Below, one piece after another: positions 42,990-53,170 of a stretch of 64,000 nucleotides of DNA. Positions within the stretch are counted from its first letter, which is position 1. Each line of letters begins with the position of its first letter. A program made the translations under genes and the position numbers. This DNA comes from Stomoxys calcitrans (Eukaryota > Arthropoda > Insecta > Diptera > Muscidae): positions 187,810,075 to 187,874,074 of the forward strand of contig NC_081552.1 of NCBI RefSeq assembly GCF_963082655.1. Reading direction: 5' to 3'. Under the pieces are notes generated by a model. The model saw only the letters and a list, made by a program, of their open reading frames with translations, was not told the DNA's origin and searched no databases.

Positions 42990-44624
42990 TTTTTATACCC
43001 TCCACCATAAGATGGGGGGTATACTAATTTCGTCATTCTGTTTGTAACTACTCGAAATATTCGTCTGAGACCCCATAAAGTATATATATTCTTGATCGTC
43101 GTGACATTTTATGTCGATCTAGCCATGTCCGTCCGTCTGTCCGTCCGTCCGTCCGTCCGTCCGTCCGTCCGTCCGTCTGTCTGTCGAAAGCACGCTAACT
43201 TCCGAAGGAGTATAGCTAGCCGCTTGAAATTTTGCACAAATACTTCTTATTAGTGTAGGTCGGTTGGTATTGTAAATGGGCCATATCGGTCCATGTTTTG
43301 ATATAGCTGCCATATAAACCGATCTTGGGTCTTGACTTCTTGAGCCTGTAGAGTGCGCAATTCTTATCCGATTGGAACGAAATTTTGCATGACGTGTTTT
43401 GCTATAATATCCAACAACTGTGCCAAGTATGGTTCAAATCGGTCCATAACCTGATATAGCTGCCATATAAACCGATCTTGGGTCTTGACTTCTTGAGCCT
43501 CTAGCGTGCGCAATTCTTATCCGATCAGAATGAAATTTTGCACAACGTGTTTTGTTATGATATCCAACAACTGTGCCAAGTATGGTTCAAATCGGTCCAT
43601 AACCTGATATAGCTGCCATATAATCCGATCTTGGGTCTTGACTTCTTGAGCCTCTAGAGTGCGCAATTCTTATCCGATTGAAATGAAATTTTGCACGACG
43701 TGTTTTCTTATTATATCTAACAACAGTGCCAATATGGTTCAAATCGGTCCATAACCTGATATAGCTACCATATAAACCGATCTTGGGTCTTGACTTCTTG
43801 AGCCTCTAGAGTGCGCAATTCTTATCCGATTGGAATGGAATTTCGCACGACGTGTTTTGTTATGATACCCAACAACTGTGCCAAGTATGGTTCAAATCGC
43901 TCCATAACCTGATATAGCTACCATATAAACCGATCTTGGGTCTTGACTTCTTGACCCTCTAGAGGGCACAATTCTTATCCGATTTGAATGAATTTTTGCA
44001 CGAAGTATTTCGTTATGATATCCAACAACTGTGCCAAGTATGGTTCAAATCGGTTCATAAACTGATATAGCTGTCATATAAACAGATCGGGGGATTTGAT
44101 TTCTTGAGCTTCTAGAGGGCGCAATTTTTATCCGATTTGGCTGAAATTTTGCATGACGTATTTTATTTTTATTTTCAATAACTGGATCAAATAAGGTTCA
44201 AATCGGTTCATAACCTGATATAGCTGCCATATAAACCGATCTGGGATCTTGACTTCTTGACCCCTAGAGGTCGCAATTATTATCCGATATGCCTGAAATT
44301 TTGTACGTTGGATCCTCTCATGACCATCAACAAACGTAATTATTATGGTCTGAATCGGTCTATAGTCCGATACAGATCCCATATAAATCGTTCTCTCTAT
44401 TTTACTTCGGGAGCCCCAATGGGCGCAATTCTTAACGCAACATATAATTTAATTTTGGTCCGAACCGGACCATATCTTGATATCGTTTTAATAGCAGAGT
44501 AACTCTTTTCTTATATCCTTTTTTGCCTAAGAAGAGATGCCGGGAAAAGAACTTGACAAATGCGATCCATGGTGGAGGGTATATAAGATTCGGCCCGGCC
44601 GAACTTAGCACGCTTTTACTTGTT
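42990..44624 (+). mobile_element. HINE-A, full-length, first of a head-to-tail array
   Basis: TTTTTATACCCTCCACCATA, 5' block, a 58-bp GTCC microsatellite at 43127-43184, about eight body units in 153-bp register, ATGGTGGAGGGTATATAAGA, hairpin TTCGGCCCGGCCGAA and CGCTTTTACTTGTT. It runs straight into another HINE-A. Low divergence between units suggests a young copy. Confidence 0.92.
43127..43184. repeat. CCGT microsatellite of HINE-A
   Basis: Nearly perfect CCGT repeat with CTGT units at its right end, the reverse-strand equivalent of the GACG runs. Confidence 0.9.
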
Positions 44625-45639
44625 TTTTGTACCCTCCACCATATGATGGGGGGTATACTAATTTCGTCATTCTGTTTGCAACTACTCGAAATATTCGTCT
44701 GAGACCCAATAAAGTATATATATTCTTGATCGTCGTGACTTTTTATGCCGATCTAGCCATGTCCGTCCGTCTGTCTGTCGAAAGCACGCTAACTTCCGAA
44801 GGAGTAGAGCAAGCCGCTTGAAATTTTGCACAAATTCTTCTTATTAGTGTAGGTCGGATGGTATTGTAAATGGGCCATATCGGTCCATGTTTTGATATAG
44901 CTGCCATATAAACCGATCTTGGGTCTTGACTTCTTGAGCCTCTAGAGTGCGCAATTCCTATCCGATTGAAATGAAATTTTGCACAACGTGTTTTGTTATG
45001 ATATCCAACAAGTGTGCCAAGTATGGTTCAAATCGGTTCATAACCTGATATAGCTGTCATATAAACCGATCTTGGGTCTTGACTTCTTGAGTCTCTAGAG
45101 GGCGCAATTCTTATCCGATTTGAATGAATTTTTGCACGAAGTATTTTGTTATGATATCCAACAAGTGTGCAGAGTATGGTTCAAATCGGTTCATAACCTG
45201 ATATAGCTGTCATATATAAACAAATCTGGGGACTTGACTTTTTGAGCCTCTAGAGATCGCAATTATTATCCGATTTGCCTGAAATTTTGTACGGTGGATC
45301 CTCTTTTGATCATCACCATACGTGTTTATTACGGTCTGAATCGGTCTATAGCCCTTTACCGCTCCCACATAAATCGTTCTCTCTATTTTACTTCTTGAGC
45401 CCCCAAAGGGCGCAATTCTTATTCGAATTGGCCGACATTTTACACAGGTGTCCAAAATATAATTAAATTGTAGTCCAAACCGGACCCTATATTCATATCG
45501 CTCTCATAGCAGAGCAAATCTTTTCTTATATCCTTTTTTGCCTAAGAAGAGATGCCGGGAAAAGAACTCGACAAATGCGATCCATGGTGGAGGGTATATA
45601 AGATTCGGCCCGGCCGAACTTAGCACGTTTTTACTTGTT
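44625..45639 (+). mobile_element. HINE-A, second of the array
   Basis: Begins TTTTGTACCCTCCACCATAT directly after the preceding element's CTTGTT and ends with hairpin TTCGGCCCGGCCGAA and ACGTTTTTACTTGTT. Short microsatellite (GTCCGTCCGTCTGTCTGTCG) and about four body units. Confidence 0.92.
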
Positions 45640-46786
45640 TTTGTACCCACCACCCAAGGATGGGGGTATATTCATTTTATCATTCCGTTTGCAACACATC
45701 GAAATATCCATTTCCGACCCTATAAAGTATATATATTCTTGATCAGCGTAAAAATCTAAGACGATCTAGACATGTCCGTCCGTCTGTCCGTCTGTCTGTT
45801 GAAATCACGCTACAGTCTTTAAAAAAAGAGATATTGAGCTGAAATTTTAGACAGATTTTTTTTTTGTCCTTAAGCAGGTTAACTTCGAAGATGGGCTATA
45901 TCGGACTATATATTGATATAGCCCCCAAATAGACCGATCCGTCGATTTAGGGTCTTAGGCCCACAAAAGCCACATTAATTATCCGATTTTGTTGAAATTT
46001 GGGGCAGTGAGTTGTATTAGGCCATTCGACATCTTTCTTCAATTTGGTCCAGATGGGTTCAGATTTAGATATAGCTGCCATTTAGACCGATTTCTTGATT
46101 TATGGTTTTGGGCCCATAAAATGCTCATTTATTGTCCGATGTCGCCGAAATTTGGAACAGTGAGTTAAGTTAAGCCCCTTGACATACTTCTGCAATATCG
46201 CACAGATCGGTCCAGACTTAGATATAGCTGCCATATAGGCCGATCTCTAGGTTTTAGGTTTTGGGGCCATAAAAGACGCATTTATTGTCCGATGTCGCTG
46301 AAATTTGACGCAGTGAGATTGGTTAGGCTCTTCGACGTCCTTCTTAAATTTTGCCCAGATCAGTCCAGATTTGCATATAGCTGCCATATAGACCCATCTC
46401 TCGATTTAAGGTTTAGGGTCCATAAAAGAGGCATTTATTGTCCGATTTCGCCGAAATTTGGGACAGTGCTTTGTGTTAGGCTTTTTGACATGTTTATGCA
46501 ACTTGGTTCAGATTTGGATATAGCTGCCATGTAGACCGATATCTCGATTTAAAGTCTTGGCCCCATAAAAGGCGCATTTAAAATCCGATTTCACTGAAAT
46601 TTGACACAGCGACTTATGTTCGGCTTTTCGACATCCGTGCCGTATATAGTTCAGACCGGTAAGAGGTATATGAGTATAAGGTATCAAATTTTCACCGAAT
46701 TTTGATGAAAGGTGGTTTACATATATACCCGAGGTGGTGGGTATCCAAAGTTCGGCCCGGCCGAACTTAACGCCTTTTTACTTGTT
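45640..46786 (+). mobile_element. HINE-B, third of the array
   Basis: Begins TTTGTACCCACCACCCAAGG directly after the second HINE-A. CTATAAAGTATATATATTCT block, a short GTCC/GTCT microsatellite and about five body units (TCCGATTT(T/C)GCCGAAATTTG), then GAGGTGGTGGGTATCC, hairpin AAGTTCGGCCCGGCCGAACTT and CCTTTTTACTTGTT. The change of subfamily rules out a simple tandem duplication. Confidence 0.92.
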
Positions 46787-46846
46787 TCCCCCTGAAAATA
46801 ACATTTCTAATTAAAATTGTTCACCATCAAAAGCTTGTTGTATATT

Positions 46847-47254
46847 ATTTTTATACCCTCCGCCATAGGTTGGGGGGTATACTAATTTCGTCATTCTGTT
46901 TGTAACTACTCGAAATATTCGTCTGAGACCCCATAAAGTATATATGGTCTATAGCCCGATACAGCTCCCATATAAATCGATTTCTCTATTTTACTTCTTG
47001 AGCCCCCAAAGGGCGAAATTCTTATTCGAATTGGCTGACATTTTACACAGGTCTCCAACATATAATATAATTGTGGTCCAAACGGGACCATATCTTGATA
47101 TCGCTCTAATAGCAGAGCAAATCTTTTCTTATATCCTTTTTTGCCATAGAAGAGATTCCGGGAAAAGAACTCAACAAATGCGATCCATGGTGGAGGGTAT
47201 AAAAGATTCGGCCCGGACGACGCTTTTACTTGTTTTGCACGCTTTTACGTGTTT
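46847..47254 (+). mobile_element. HINE-A with large internal deletion and doubled 3' terminus
   Basis: Starts TTTTTATACCCTCCGCCATA. The 5' block passes from AAAGTATATA straight into the last body unit (TGGTCTATAGCCCGATACAG), losing the microsatellite and most units. Hairpin eroded (TTCGGCCCGGACGAC), then CGCTTTTACTTGTTTT followed by a second GCACGCTTTTACGTGTTT. The second terminus may belong to an older element into which this one inserted. Confidence 0.82.
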
Positions 47255-47466
47255 AGAATATTATGCAGATCGGAACATATTTAAAAGTAACCGCCATATG
47301 TACAGTTCTTCCAATTTGGGGTCTTAGTACCATAAAAAACGGATGTATTGCCCTATTTCGCTTAAACTGTGCCTTATATAAAAGTTCTCGGAATCTGAAT
47401 CAAATATGATGTAGACCAGCTTTGGTTTGGATATAACCATGGATATGGTAGTGGAGTTTTAATAAA
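47255..47466 (+). mobile_element. old HINE-B-like body fragment
   Basis: Degenerate units (ATGCAGATCGGAACATATTT, GGGGTCTTAGTACCATAAAA) ending TTGGATATAACCATGGATAT then GGTAGTGGAG. A similar ending occurs at 50455-50487, which suggests a separate old subfamily. Confidence 0.55.
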
Positions 47467-47903
47467 ATAAGGCGATGAATATGTATGTTGTTGTTGTTTT
47501 TTTTTTTTTTGCACACTCATACTCGTACATCATTCACATCGTTATTAAAATATTGCCAAGCGGTTCTTTGTACAACTTTTCCTCCAAACAACTTTTTTAG
47601 CGAGTTTTAGCATTTCTCCTTTTAAATTTGTAACTTTTAGAGTAAATATTTAAAAAAGCTAAGAAGGTCACATAGACACCCACAATCTGTCATCTTTATA
47701 AAAAAGATATAAAACTTGTTATTACTTGTTTATATCATGTTCATAAGTTTTTATCTCCATGTCAAGCTACATTTACACCCCACATACATTCAAATTTGTA
47801 TATTCGTACATTTGCACCATTAAACAGTTAAAGTTACAAATAAATCAACATTAGAGTTAAAAGTACAAAATTTTAAGCCTAATATGCTCAAATGAAAAAT
47901 TCA
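47467..47903. other. unassigned AT-rich stretch
   Basis: Contains GTTGTTGTT followed by a run of about 15 T near 47495-47511. No gene or known repeat recognised. Confidence 0.4.
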
Positions 47904-48246
47904 AACAAGAATGGAAAGGCAAAAGTCGGGCGGAGCCGACTTTATAATACCCTACACCTATCCTACAATTATAAATTCGGGCAACATATAAATATATATG
48001 TATATGAAAGCTATATATAAATCTGAACCAACTATTAAACAGATCGTTTGAAAATTGTTGTTACTATAAATATATAAGGGTGCTACATCCAAATCTGAAC
48101 CGATTTTGATGAAATCTCGCACATATGTTAAGATCAGTAACAAAACAATCCGTGCCAAATTTTGTGCAGATCGATTGATAATTGTAGCTACTACGGCCAT
48201 TTAAGTGCAAATCGGTCGATACATATATATGGGAGCTATAGCTAGC
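47904..48246 (-). mobile_element. HINE-C, 3' part
   Basis: AACAAGAATGGAAAGGC, then AAAGTCGG-GCGGAG-CCGACTTT, a hairpin with an 8-bp perfect stem and a sequence unlike HINE-A/B, then ATAATACCCTACACC and units with TATATATGGGAGCTATA. Minus orientation. Stops at GGGAGCTATAGCTAGC, the left breakpoint of the proposed inversion. Confidence 0.8.
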
Positions 48247-49350
48247 AAGGCTTTTTGGGAGTTGAAACCATCCCTTTCATCTTATCTCCATTTACTGCCA
48301 GACCCATTTTCACTGACTCTCTTTCGATTCTTTCAAAGGCTGCAGTTACTACTTCCGGTGACCGACCTATGACATCGATGTCGTCGGCATAGGCGAGTAG
48401 CATATGTTCTCTTGTGATTGGTGTGCCATATCTATTCACATCTGCATCTCGTCTAATCTTCTCCAGCAGGATATTAAAGAGATCACACGATAGGCTGTCT
48501 CCTTGTCTGAACGGGACATAGTATGCTGAGGTTCCAATCATCGGGTATGCGTTCTTCTAGCCAGATAAGCTGATGCATACGCCTTATAAGCGTGTCGCCT
48601 CCGGTCTTAAATAGTTCAGCGGGTAACCCGTCGGATCCTGTTGCCTTGTTGTTCTTTAGTCGGGTAAACATTCTATACCATCATCAGGGATTGGTTCTGC
48701 GGTATCCTTTTCGCCGCCAATGTCGGACACTAGCAGCTGAGTAAAATGTTCTTTCTATATCCTCAGCATGTTATCTGTGCCAGTTACCAGATTTTCTTCT
48801 TTGTCTCTGCAGGAGGTTGTGCCTGCACCGAAGCCATCGGTTTGATGTTTAATTTTTGGTAGAATTTCCGGACTTCATTCTGACTCCTGTGCATCTCAAT
48901 TCGCTCACACTCACGTCTTTCCATTTCCTTTTGCTTTCTGCGGAATAGACGTTTCTCCTCTATCCTTTTCTTCCGATACCTCTCCTTCATCTGGCGCGTT
49001 GCTTCTGATTGCAGGGTTGCTCTATACGCCGCATTCTTGGCTTCAGTAGCATCTCCATACTCTTGGTCGTACCATGGGTTTCTTGGAGAAGGTTTTTGGT
49101 AGCCAAGTACGGATTTCGCGGCATTTTCCATGGAGTGGGCAATTTTTTGCCACTGCGCCATTATATCATCGGAACAAGGAGTGCTTTCATCAAGCAGGTG
49201 GGTCAGTCGAGTGGAGTATGCTGCTGCCATCTGTTGTGTTTACAGCTTTTCAATGTCCAGCTTCCGTGCAATGTCAGATCGTACTTTCCTCGTCATATTC
49301 AAACGGATGCAAACTTTTGCTTCAACAAAGTAATGATCCGAATCTATATT
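48247..49350 (-). mobile_element. non-LTR retrotransposon relic, endonuclease end to RT (inverted segment)
   Basis: Reading the minus strand from 49350: NIDSDHYFVEAKVCIRLNM (end of the endonuclease, with its SDH motif), the linker MAAAYSTRLTHLLDESTPCS, IAHSMENAAKSVLGYQKPSP, MKERYRKKRIEEKRLFRRKQ, then RT: RLKNNKATGSDGLPAELFKT, EERIPDDWNLSILCPV. After an internal deletion follow FRQGDSLSCDLFNILLEKIR, LLAYADDIDVIGRSPEVVTA and AFERIERESVKMGL. YADD, the polymerase active site, is intact. Fingers/palm region between DDWNL and FRQGD is lost. The 3' part lies at 49629, in the opposite orientation. Confidence 0.88.
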
Positions 49351-49628
49351 AAGATTAAGATATATCGCCCGATTTGCACTTAAATAGCTGTAGTAAGGAC
49401 AATTTTCAACCGATCTGCACAATATTTGGCACGGATTGTCTTGTTACTGATCTTAACATATGTGTGAGATTTCATCAAAATCGCTTCAGATTTAGATATA
49501 GCTCCCATATATATGTATCGCTCGATTTGCACTTAAATTGCCGTAGTAGCTACAATTTTCAACCGATCTGCGCGGAATTTGGAACGGATTGTGTTGCTAC
49601 TGATTTTAACATAATACTGTCAAACAGA
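49351..49628 (+). mobile_element. HINE-C body units (inverted segment)
   Basis: Two units in plus orientation (CGCCCGATTTGCACTTAAAT, GATCTTAACATATGTGTGAG, AGATATAGCTCCCATATATA). The same unit in the opposite orientation is at 48010-48240. Reverse-complementing 48247-49628 would put them in line with the HINE-C at 47904. Confidence 0.8.
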
Positions 49629-50150
49629 TGCTACTTTGGACTAAGTAAGCAGTTTAGAAACAAGGCCACTTCTTGACAGACGAAGATTACACTATACAAG
49701 ACACTGATAATACCCGTGCTGTTGTATGGTTCTGAAGCATGGGTACTTGCGAAAGCAGATGAGGCAGTGCTTGGAGGGTTTGAGAGAAAGATTTTTCGTA
49801 AAATATACGGACCAGTTTGCGTTAATGGAGAATATAGGCGACATATGAACCACAAGCTGTATGAGCTGTATGACGACGATAGCACAGTTACACGAATCCA
49901 AATACAACGGCTGCGTTGGCTAGGTCATGTTTTCAGAATGGATGAAAAAGCTCCAGCAAAGAAGTCTTTTGAAGGCAAACACGGTGGTACACGCAAACCG
50001 GGTAGACCAAAAGCCCGATGGAAAGATCAAGTGGTGGGAGACACCGCGAAACTTGGTGTCAGAGATTTTAGAATGAACGCATTAGATCGAGGCGCTTGGA
50101 ACGCTATTCTAGGTTCGGCTAGTGGAACAAATATTCTGTCATAGCCAATT
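49629..50150 (+). mobile_element. non-LTR retrotransposon relic, C-terminal end
   Basis: Encodes RCYFGLSKQFRNKATS, then at 49716-50144 an open frame with MLLYGSEAWVLAKADEAVLG, GFERKIFRKIYGPVCVNGEY, LQRLRWLGHVFRMDEKAP-type wording (QIQRLRWLGHVFRMDEKAPA), GRPKARWKDQVVGDTAKLGV and AWNAILGSASGTNILS followed by a stop, then a 3' UTR with AATTAAAGTAAAAGT. This 142-codon frame is the best preserved coding stretch of the family in the window. It is the natural continuation of the inverted piece at 48247. Confidence 0.88.
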
Positions 50151-50157
50151 AAAGTAA

Positions 50158-50487
50158 AAGTATGTATATGGACCGATCTATCGCTGGATGGTTTGAAGCC
50201 CATTAACGCTTTATTTATTGCCCGATTTGGCTGAAACTTGCAATAGAGAGTTGTACTTAAGCCTGCCGTCATCCGACCATCATATGGTCCAGATCAGACT
50301 ATATTTAGACATAGCTAACATGTGAACCGATCATCCAATTTAGAGGCTTAGTCCTATAAAAAGCGGATTTATTGCCTGATTTCACTGAAACTGTTACGTG
50401 TATACGAGTTCTCGGGGACTGAATAAAATATAATTGAGAACAGCCCCTATTTAGATAAAACTATGGATATGGTAGTGAAGTTATAAT
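50158..50487 (+). mobile_element. old HINE-B-like body fragment
   Basis: Two units (GGACCGATCTATCGCTGG, TATTGCCCGATTTGGCTGAA, TAGAGGCTTAGTCCTATAAA) with the ending ACTATGGATATGGTAGTGAA shared with 47440-47466. No hairpin. Confidence 0.6.
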
Positions 50488-50860
50488 AAACCAGTAAGGA
50501 AGGGCAAAAGTCGGGAGGTGCCGACTGTGTAATACCCTAAATCTACCCTATTTGTACAATGCTGAGGTTATATCCAATTTTAAACCAATTTTGATAGATC
50601 TCGGCGGATGTTTTAAGATCACATATCGAGCATATGTTCAAACTTTAATAACTACGGTTGACAAATGACAAAATTATTGCAAATTACCCAAAATCTGACG
50701 AACATATATATAGGAGCTAGAAAATTTCTCAGACATTGTGGTAGTCACCGAGGAAAGCGTTGTGCAACATTTTGGCAAGATTGGTCAATAAATGAACATA
50801 TTGTGACTCTAGAAGTGTAAATCGGACGATTTATATATGTGAGAGCTATGAAACTATGGA
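50488..50860 (-). mobile_element. HINE-C, left part, interrupted by a SINE
   Basis: CCAGTAAGGAAGGGC, hairpin AGTCGG-GAGGTG-CCGACT, GTAATACCCTAAATC and units with ATATATAGGAGCTAG. It runs to GAGAGCTATGAAACTATG at the SINE head and resumes at 51169. Confidence 0.78.
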
Positions 50861-51168
50861 GGCCACCGTGGCGCAGAGGTTAGCATGTCCGCATATGACG
50901 CCGAACGACTGGGTTCAAATCCCGGCGTGAACATCCACAAATTTTTCAGCGGTGGTTATCCCCTTACTAATGCTGGCTACATTTGTAAGGTATTCTGCCA
51001 TTTTAAACTTCTCTACTAAGTGGTGTCGCTATGCGGCACGCCGTTCGGACTCTGTATAAAAAATGAGGTCCCTTATCATTGAACTTAAACTTTAATCGGA
51101 CTGCACTCGTTGATATGAGACAAGTATCCCCTGTTCCCTAATGGAATGTTCATGGGAAATTTAGTTAT
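50861..51168 (+). mobile_element. SINE family 1, copy 3, longest
   Basis: Best preserved head: GGCCACCGTGGCGCAGAGGT then TAGCATGTC (A box) and GGGTTCAAATCCCGGCG (B box). Body CAGCGGTGGTTATCCCCTTA, GCACGCCGTTCGGACTC, GAGGTCCCTTATCATTGAAC; the end CCCTGTTCCCTAATGGAATG then TTCATGGGAAATT is shared by copies 1 and 2. Inserted in HINE-C. Confidence 0.9.
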
Positions 51169-51619
51169 TTAGTATATATATATCTGAGCTGATTTCCATG
51201 AAAATCACCATTAGTGTCGAGTGAAAAAGTCAAGTCAAAAAAATCCTTCATGCCAAAATTCGTGAAATAACAAATGACCATTTTATTGCATTATTACTGA
51301 AAATCGGACGAACATATATATGGGACCTATATTCAAATCGGATCCGACTTTTTTCCAAGTTCAATAGGCTTCGTCTCAATGCCCAAAAACATTTCTGTAC
51401 CAAATTTTAAGACGATCGGATGCAAACTGCTACCTGCACTTTATGCACAAATTAACATGGACAGACAGACAAACGGACGTAGCTAAATCGAATCAGAAAT
51501 TGATTCCGAGTCGATTGGTAAACCTATCAATGGCTATGTCGCTCCTCTTTCTGGGTGTTACAAACAAATTTACTAAGTTATACTACCCTGTACCACAGTT
51601 GTCGTGTATGGTATGATTA
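51169..51619 (-). mobile_element. HINE-C, right part with 5' end
   Basis: Units (AAATCGGACGAACATATATA, AATTTTAAGACGATCGG), microsatellite remnant GGACAGACAGACAAACGGAC, TAGCTAAATCGAATCAGAAA and a 5' terminus reading ACTACCCTGTACCACAGTTG then TCGTGTATGGTATGA. Continues 50488-50860. Confidence 0.75.
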
Positions 51620-51683
51620 ATATATCCATGGTGGTGGGCATCCAAAGTTTGGCACGATCGAACTTAACACATTTTTACTTGTT
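51620..51683 (+). mobile_element. solo HINE-B 3' end
   Basis: ATATCCATGGTGGTGGGCAT, CCAAAGTTTGGCACGATCGA (decayed hairpin), ACTTAACACATTTTTACTTG then TT. No body. Second solo 3' end in the window (the first is at 16289). Confidence 0.75.
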
Positions 51684-51699
51684 TTTCTATACATGTGCC

Positions 51700-51955
51700 A
51701 GATTAGGTAGAAAATAAGGTGTGAATACTAATCCACCCTTTGTTACTGAACATATACCTATGCCAGTAATCAGCTTGATGTGACCTCTTAATCTAAAGAG
51801 TATACCCGAAGAAATATATGTGAGGAACTTAGTGCTGCTCACAAAATCCTTAAACATTGTCCATTCAAGTCGCTAAGTAGATTCCAGCCTGATTTAGTGT
51901 CCGCACTTAATTAGATTGTTAGGGCATAACCCCAGTGTCTCTTCATTGTTACGTA
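51700..51955 (-). mobile_element. R1/LOA-like non-LTR 3' end, copy 2
   Basis: GCCAGTAATCAGCTTGATGT, GCTGCTCACAAAATCCTTAA, TAGTGTCCGCACTTAATTAG parallel 26295-26640 and 52794-53170 in order. Mostly 3' UTR; the Cys-rich coding end is not kept. Confidence 0.6.
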
Positions 51956-52029
51956 CCGTCAGGCAACAACAACAAAAGACAACTACGCGTTGCAACCATT
52001 GTTTAGGATATCCGGTACGAATATTCTTA

Positions 52030-52550
52030 TATTATCGCAGAGGTACTTATCAAGCTCTCCGAAACATTTATCCTGAACCATCCTAGTAGTCCTAGTGTGA
52101 AACTTCATTAACCTTATTGGAGCGCCTACTACGGTCTCGAAGCAATACTGGGAATCCTAGTAGTTCTAGCGTATCCTTACGGGAGTACTTAACAAGGACT
52201 CCTAGCAAATACTGTAGAATTCCAGTAATGCTAGCGTATACTTACGGTAGTACCTATCAAGATCTCTTTGCAGGTCGTGCAGAATTCCAGTGGTCCTACC
52301 GTATCCTTACAGGAACTCTTACGAAATTCTCCAAGAAAAACCTGCAAAATCGTTTGCATTAGTGCTATCGTATCATTATCAAGGTCTCCTTACAAATCCT
52401 GCGGTTCTAGCGTATCCTTACGGGAATACCAGTCAAGGTCACTTAGCAATACGGCAGAAACCTATCGCCGATTCTAGAAATGCAGTAGAAACCTTGTCGT
52501 CTTTAAAAAATCTTGCCAAATCCTTGCTACATTACTCATTAAGATGTCTT
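52030..52550. repeat. tandem repeat of about 65 bp
   Basis: Degenerate units with GAATTCCAGTAATGCTAGCG, TATCCTTACGGGAGTACTTA and ACCTATCAAGATCTC. GTAGAATTCC at 52214 and GCAGAATTCC at 52279 give a step of 65, with 64 for the preceding unit. Short chance frames (69-88 codons) run through it. Confidence 0.75.
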
Positions 52551-52555
52551 GTATA

Positions 52556-52793
52556 GAAACCTCCCCACGTTCTCGCGTGAATAATTACTAAGGTCTCGCG
52601 TTGTAAATCCCCCACATCCTTGCTTAAGTATTGGAGTACTTACTTAAATAATGTGCCGTAGATTTCTCCCTCGTCCTTACTTGAGTACCTACTACAGTCA
52701 CTTGTCGTAGATTTCTCCCTCGTCCTTGCTTATGTACTTATTAAGGTATCTTGCTATAGAACCGTTCCTGTGCTTAATTGAGTACTTACTAGG
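52556..52793. repeat. 49-bp tandem repeat, left block
   Basis: Unit TAGATTTCTCCCTCGTCCTT, GCTTGAGTACTTACTAAGGT, CTCTTGCCG. Marker positions 52658, 52707 and 52756 give an exact 49-bp step. It shares GAGTACTTACTAAGG wording with the 65-bp array, so the two probably have one origin. Confidence 0.82.
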
Positions 52794-53170
52794 TTATGTT
52801 GAAAAGAGGGTGCAGATATAAATGCGCCTCATGTCCATTATGGGCGTACACCTAAGCCAGTAATCGGCTTGTTGTGCTCTCTAAATACTAAAAAGTAAAC
52901 TTCAATAAGAAAATGTAAATCGGGAATTCCGTGCTGCTTCTAAAATTCCTAATTGTTATGTATTCCACGCCCCTTAGTTGGTTTATGTCTAGTATTGTGT
53001 CCCCACCTAAGTGCCGGTGTCTGTTAGCCGCGAAAACCGGGCAATGACATAGGAAATGCTCCAACGTCTCATCATCTTCCCCGCATTCCCTACACATGCT
53101 ATCACTTGCCGCACTGATTTTGCATAAATGGGACTCGTACTCCCATTTGTCCTGTTTTGATACCGAAAGC
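52794..53170 (-). mobile_element. R1/LOA-like non-LTR 3' end, copy 3, inserted in the satellite
   Basis: The minus strand encodes MCRECGEDDETLEHFLCHCP then VFAANRHRHLGGD (up to 53097): the Cys-x2-Cys ... His-x4-Cys box of non-LTR ORF2 C-termini, here complete, followed by 3' UTR. Flanked by TACTTACTAGG (52783-52793) and TACTTACTAAGG (53171-53182), a likely target-site duplication. 5' truncated, as usual for target-primed insertion. Confidence 0.82.

Noticed and set aside
48010..48240. HINE-C as a copy of HINE-A or HINE-B
   Set aside because: Hairpin sequence, TAATACCCTACACC end and body units (TATATATGGGAGCTATA, GATCAGTAACAAAACAATCC) differ consistently in two copies, so it is treated as its own subfamily.
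50861..50940. Functional tRNA gene on the plus strand
   Set aside because: It is the head of SINE family 1; three copies share about 250 bp beyond the tRNA-like part.
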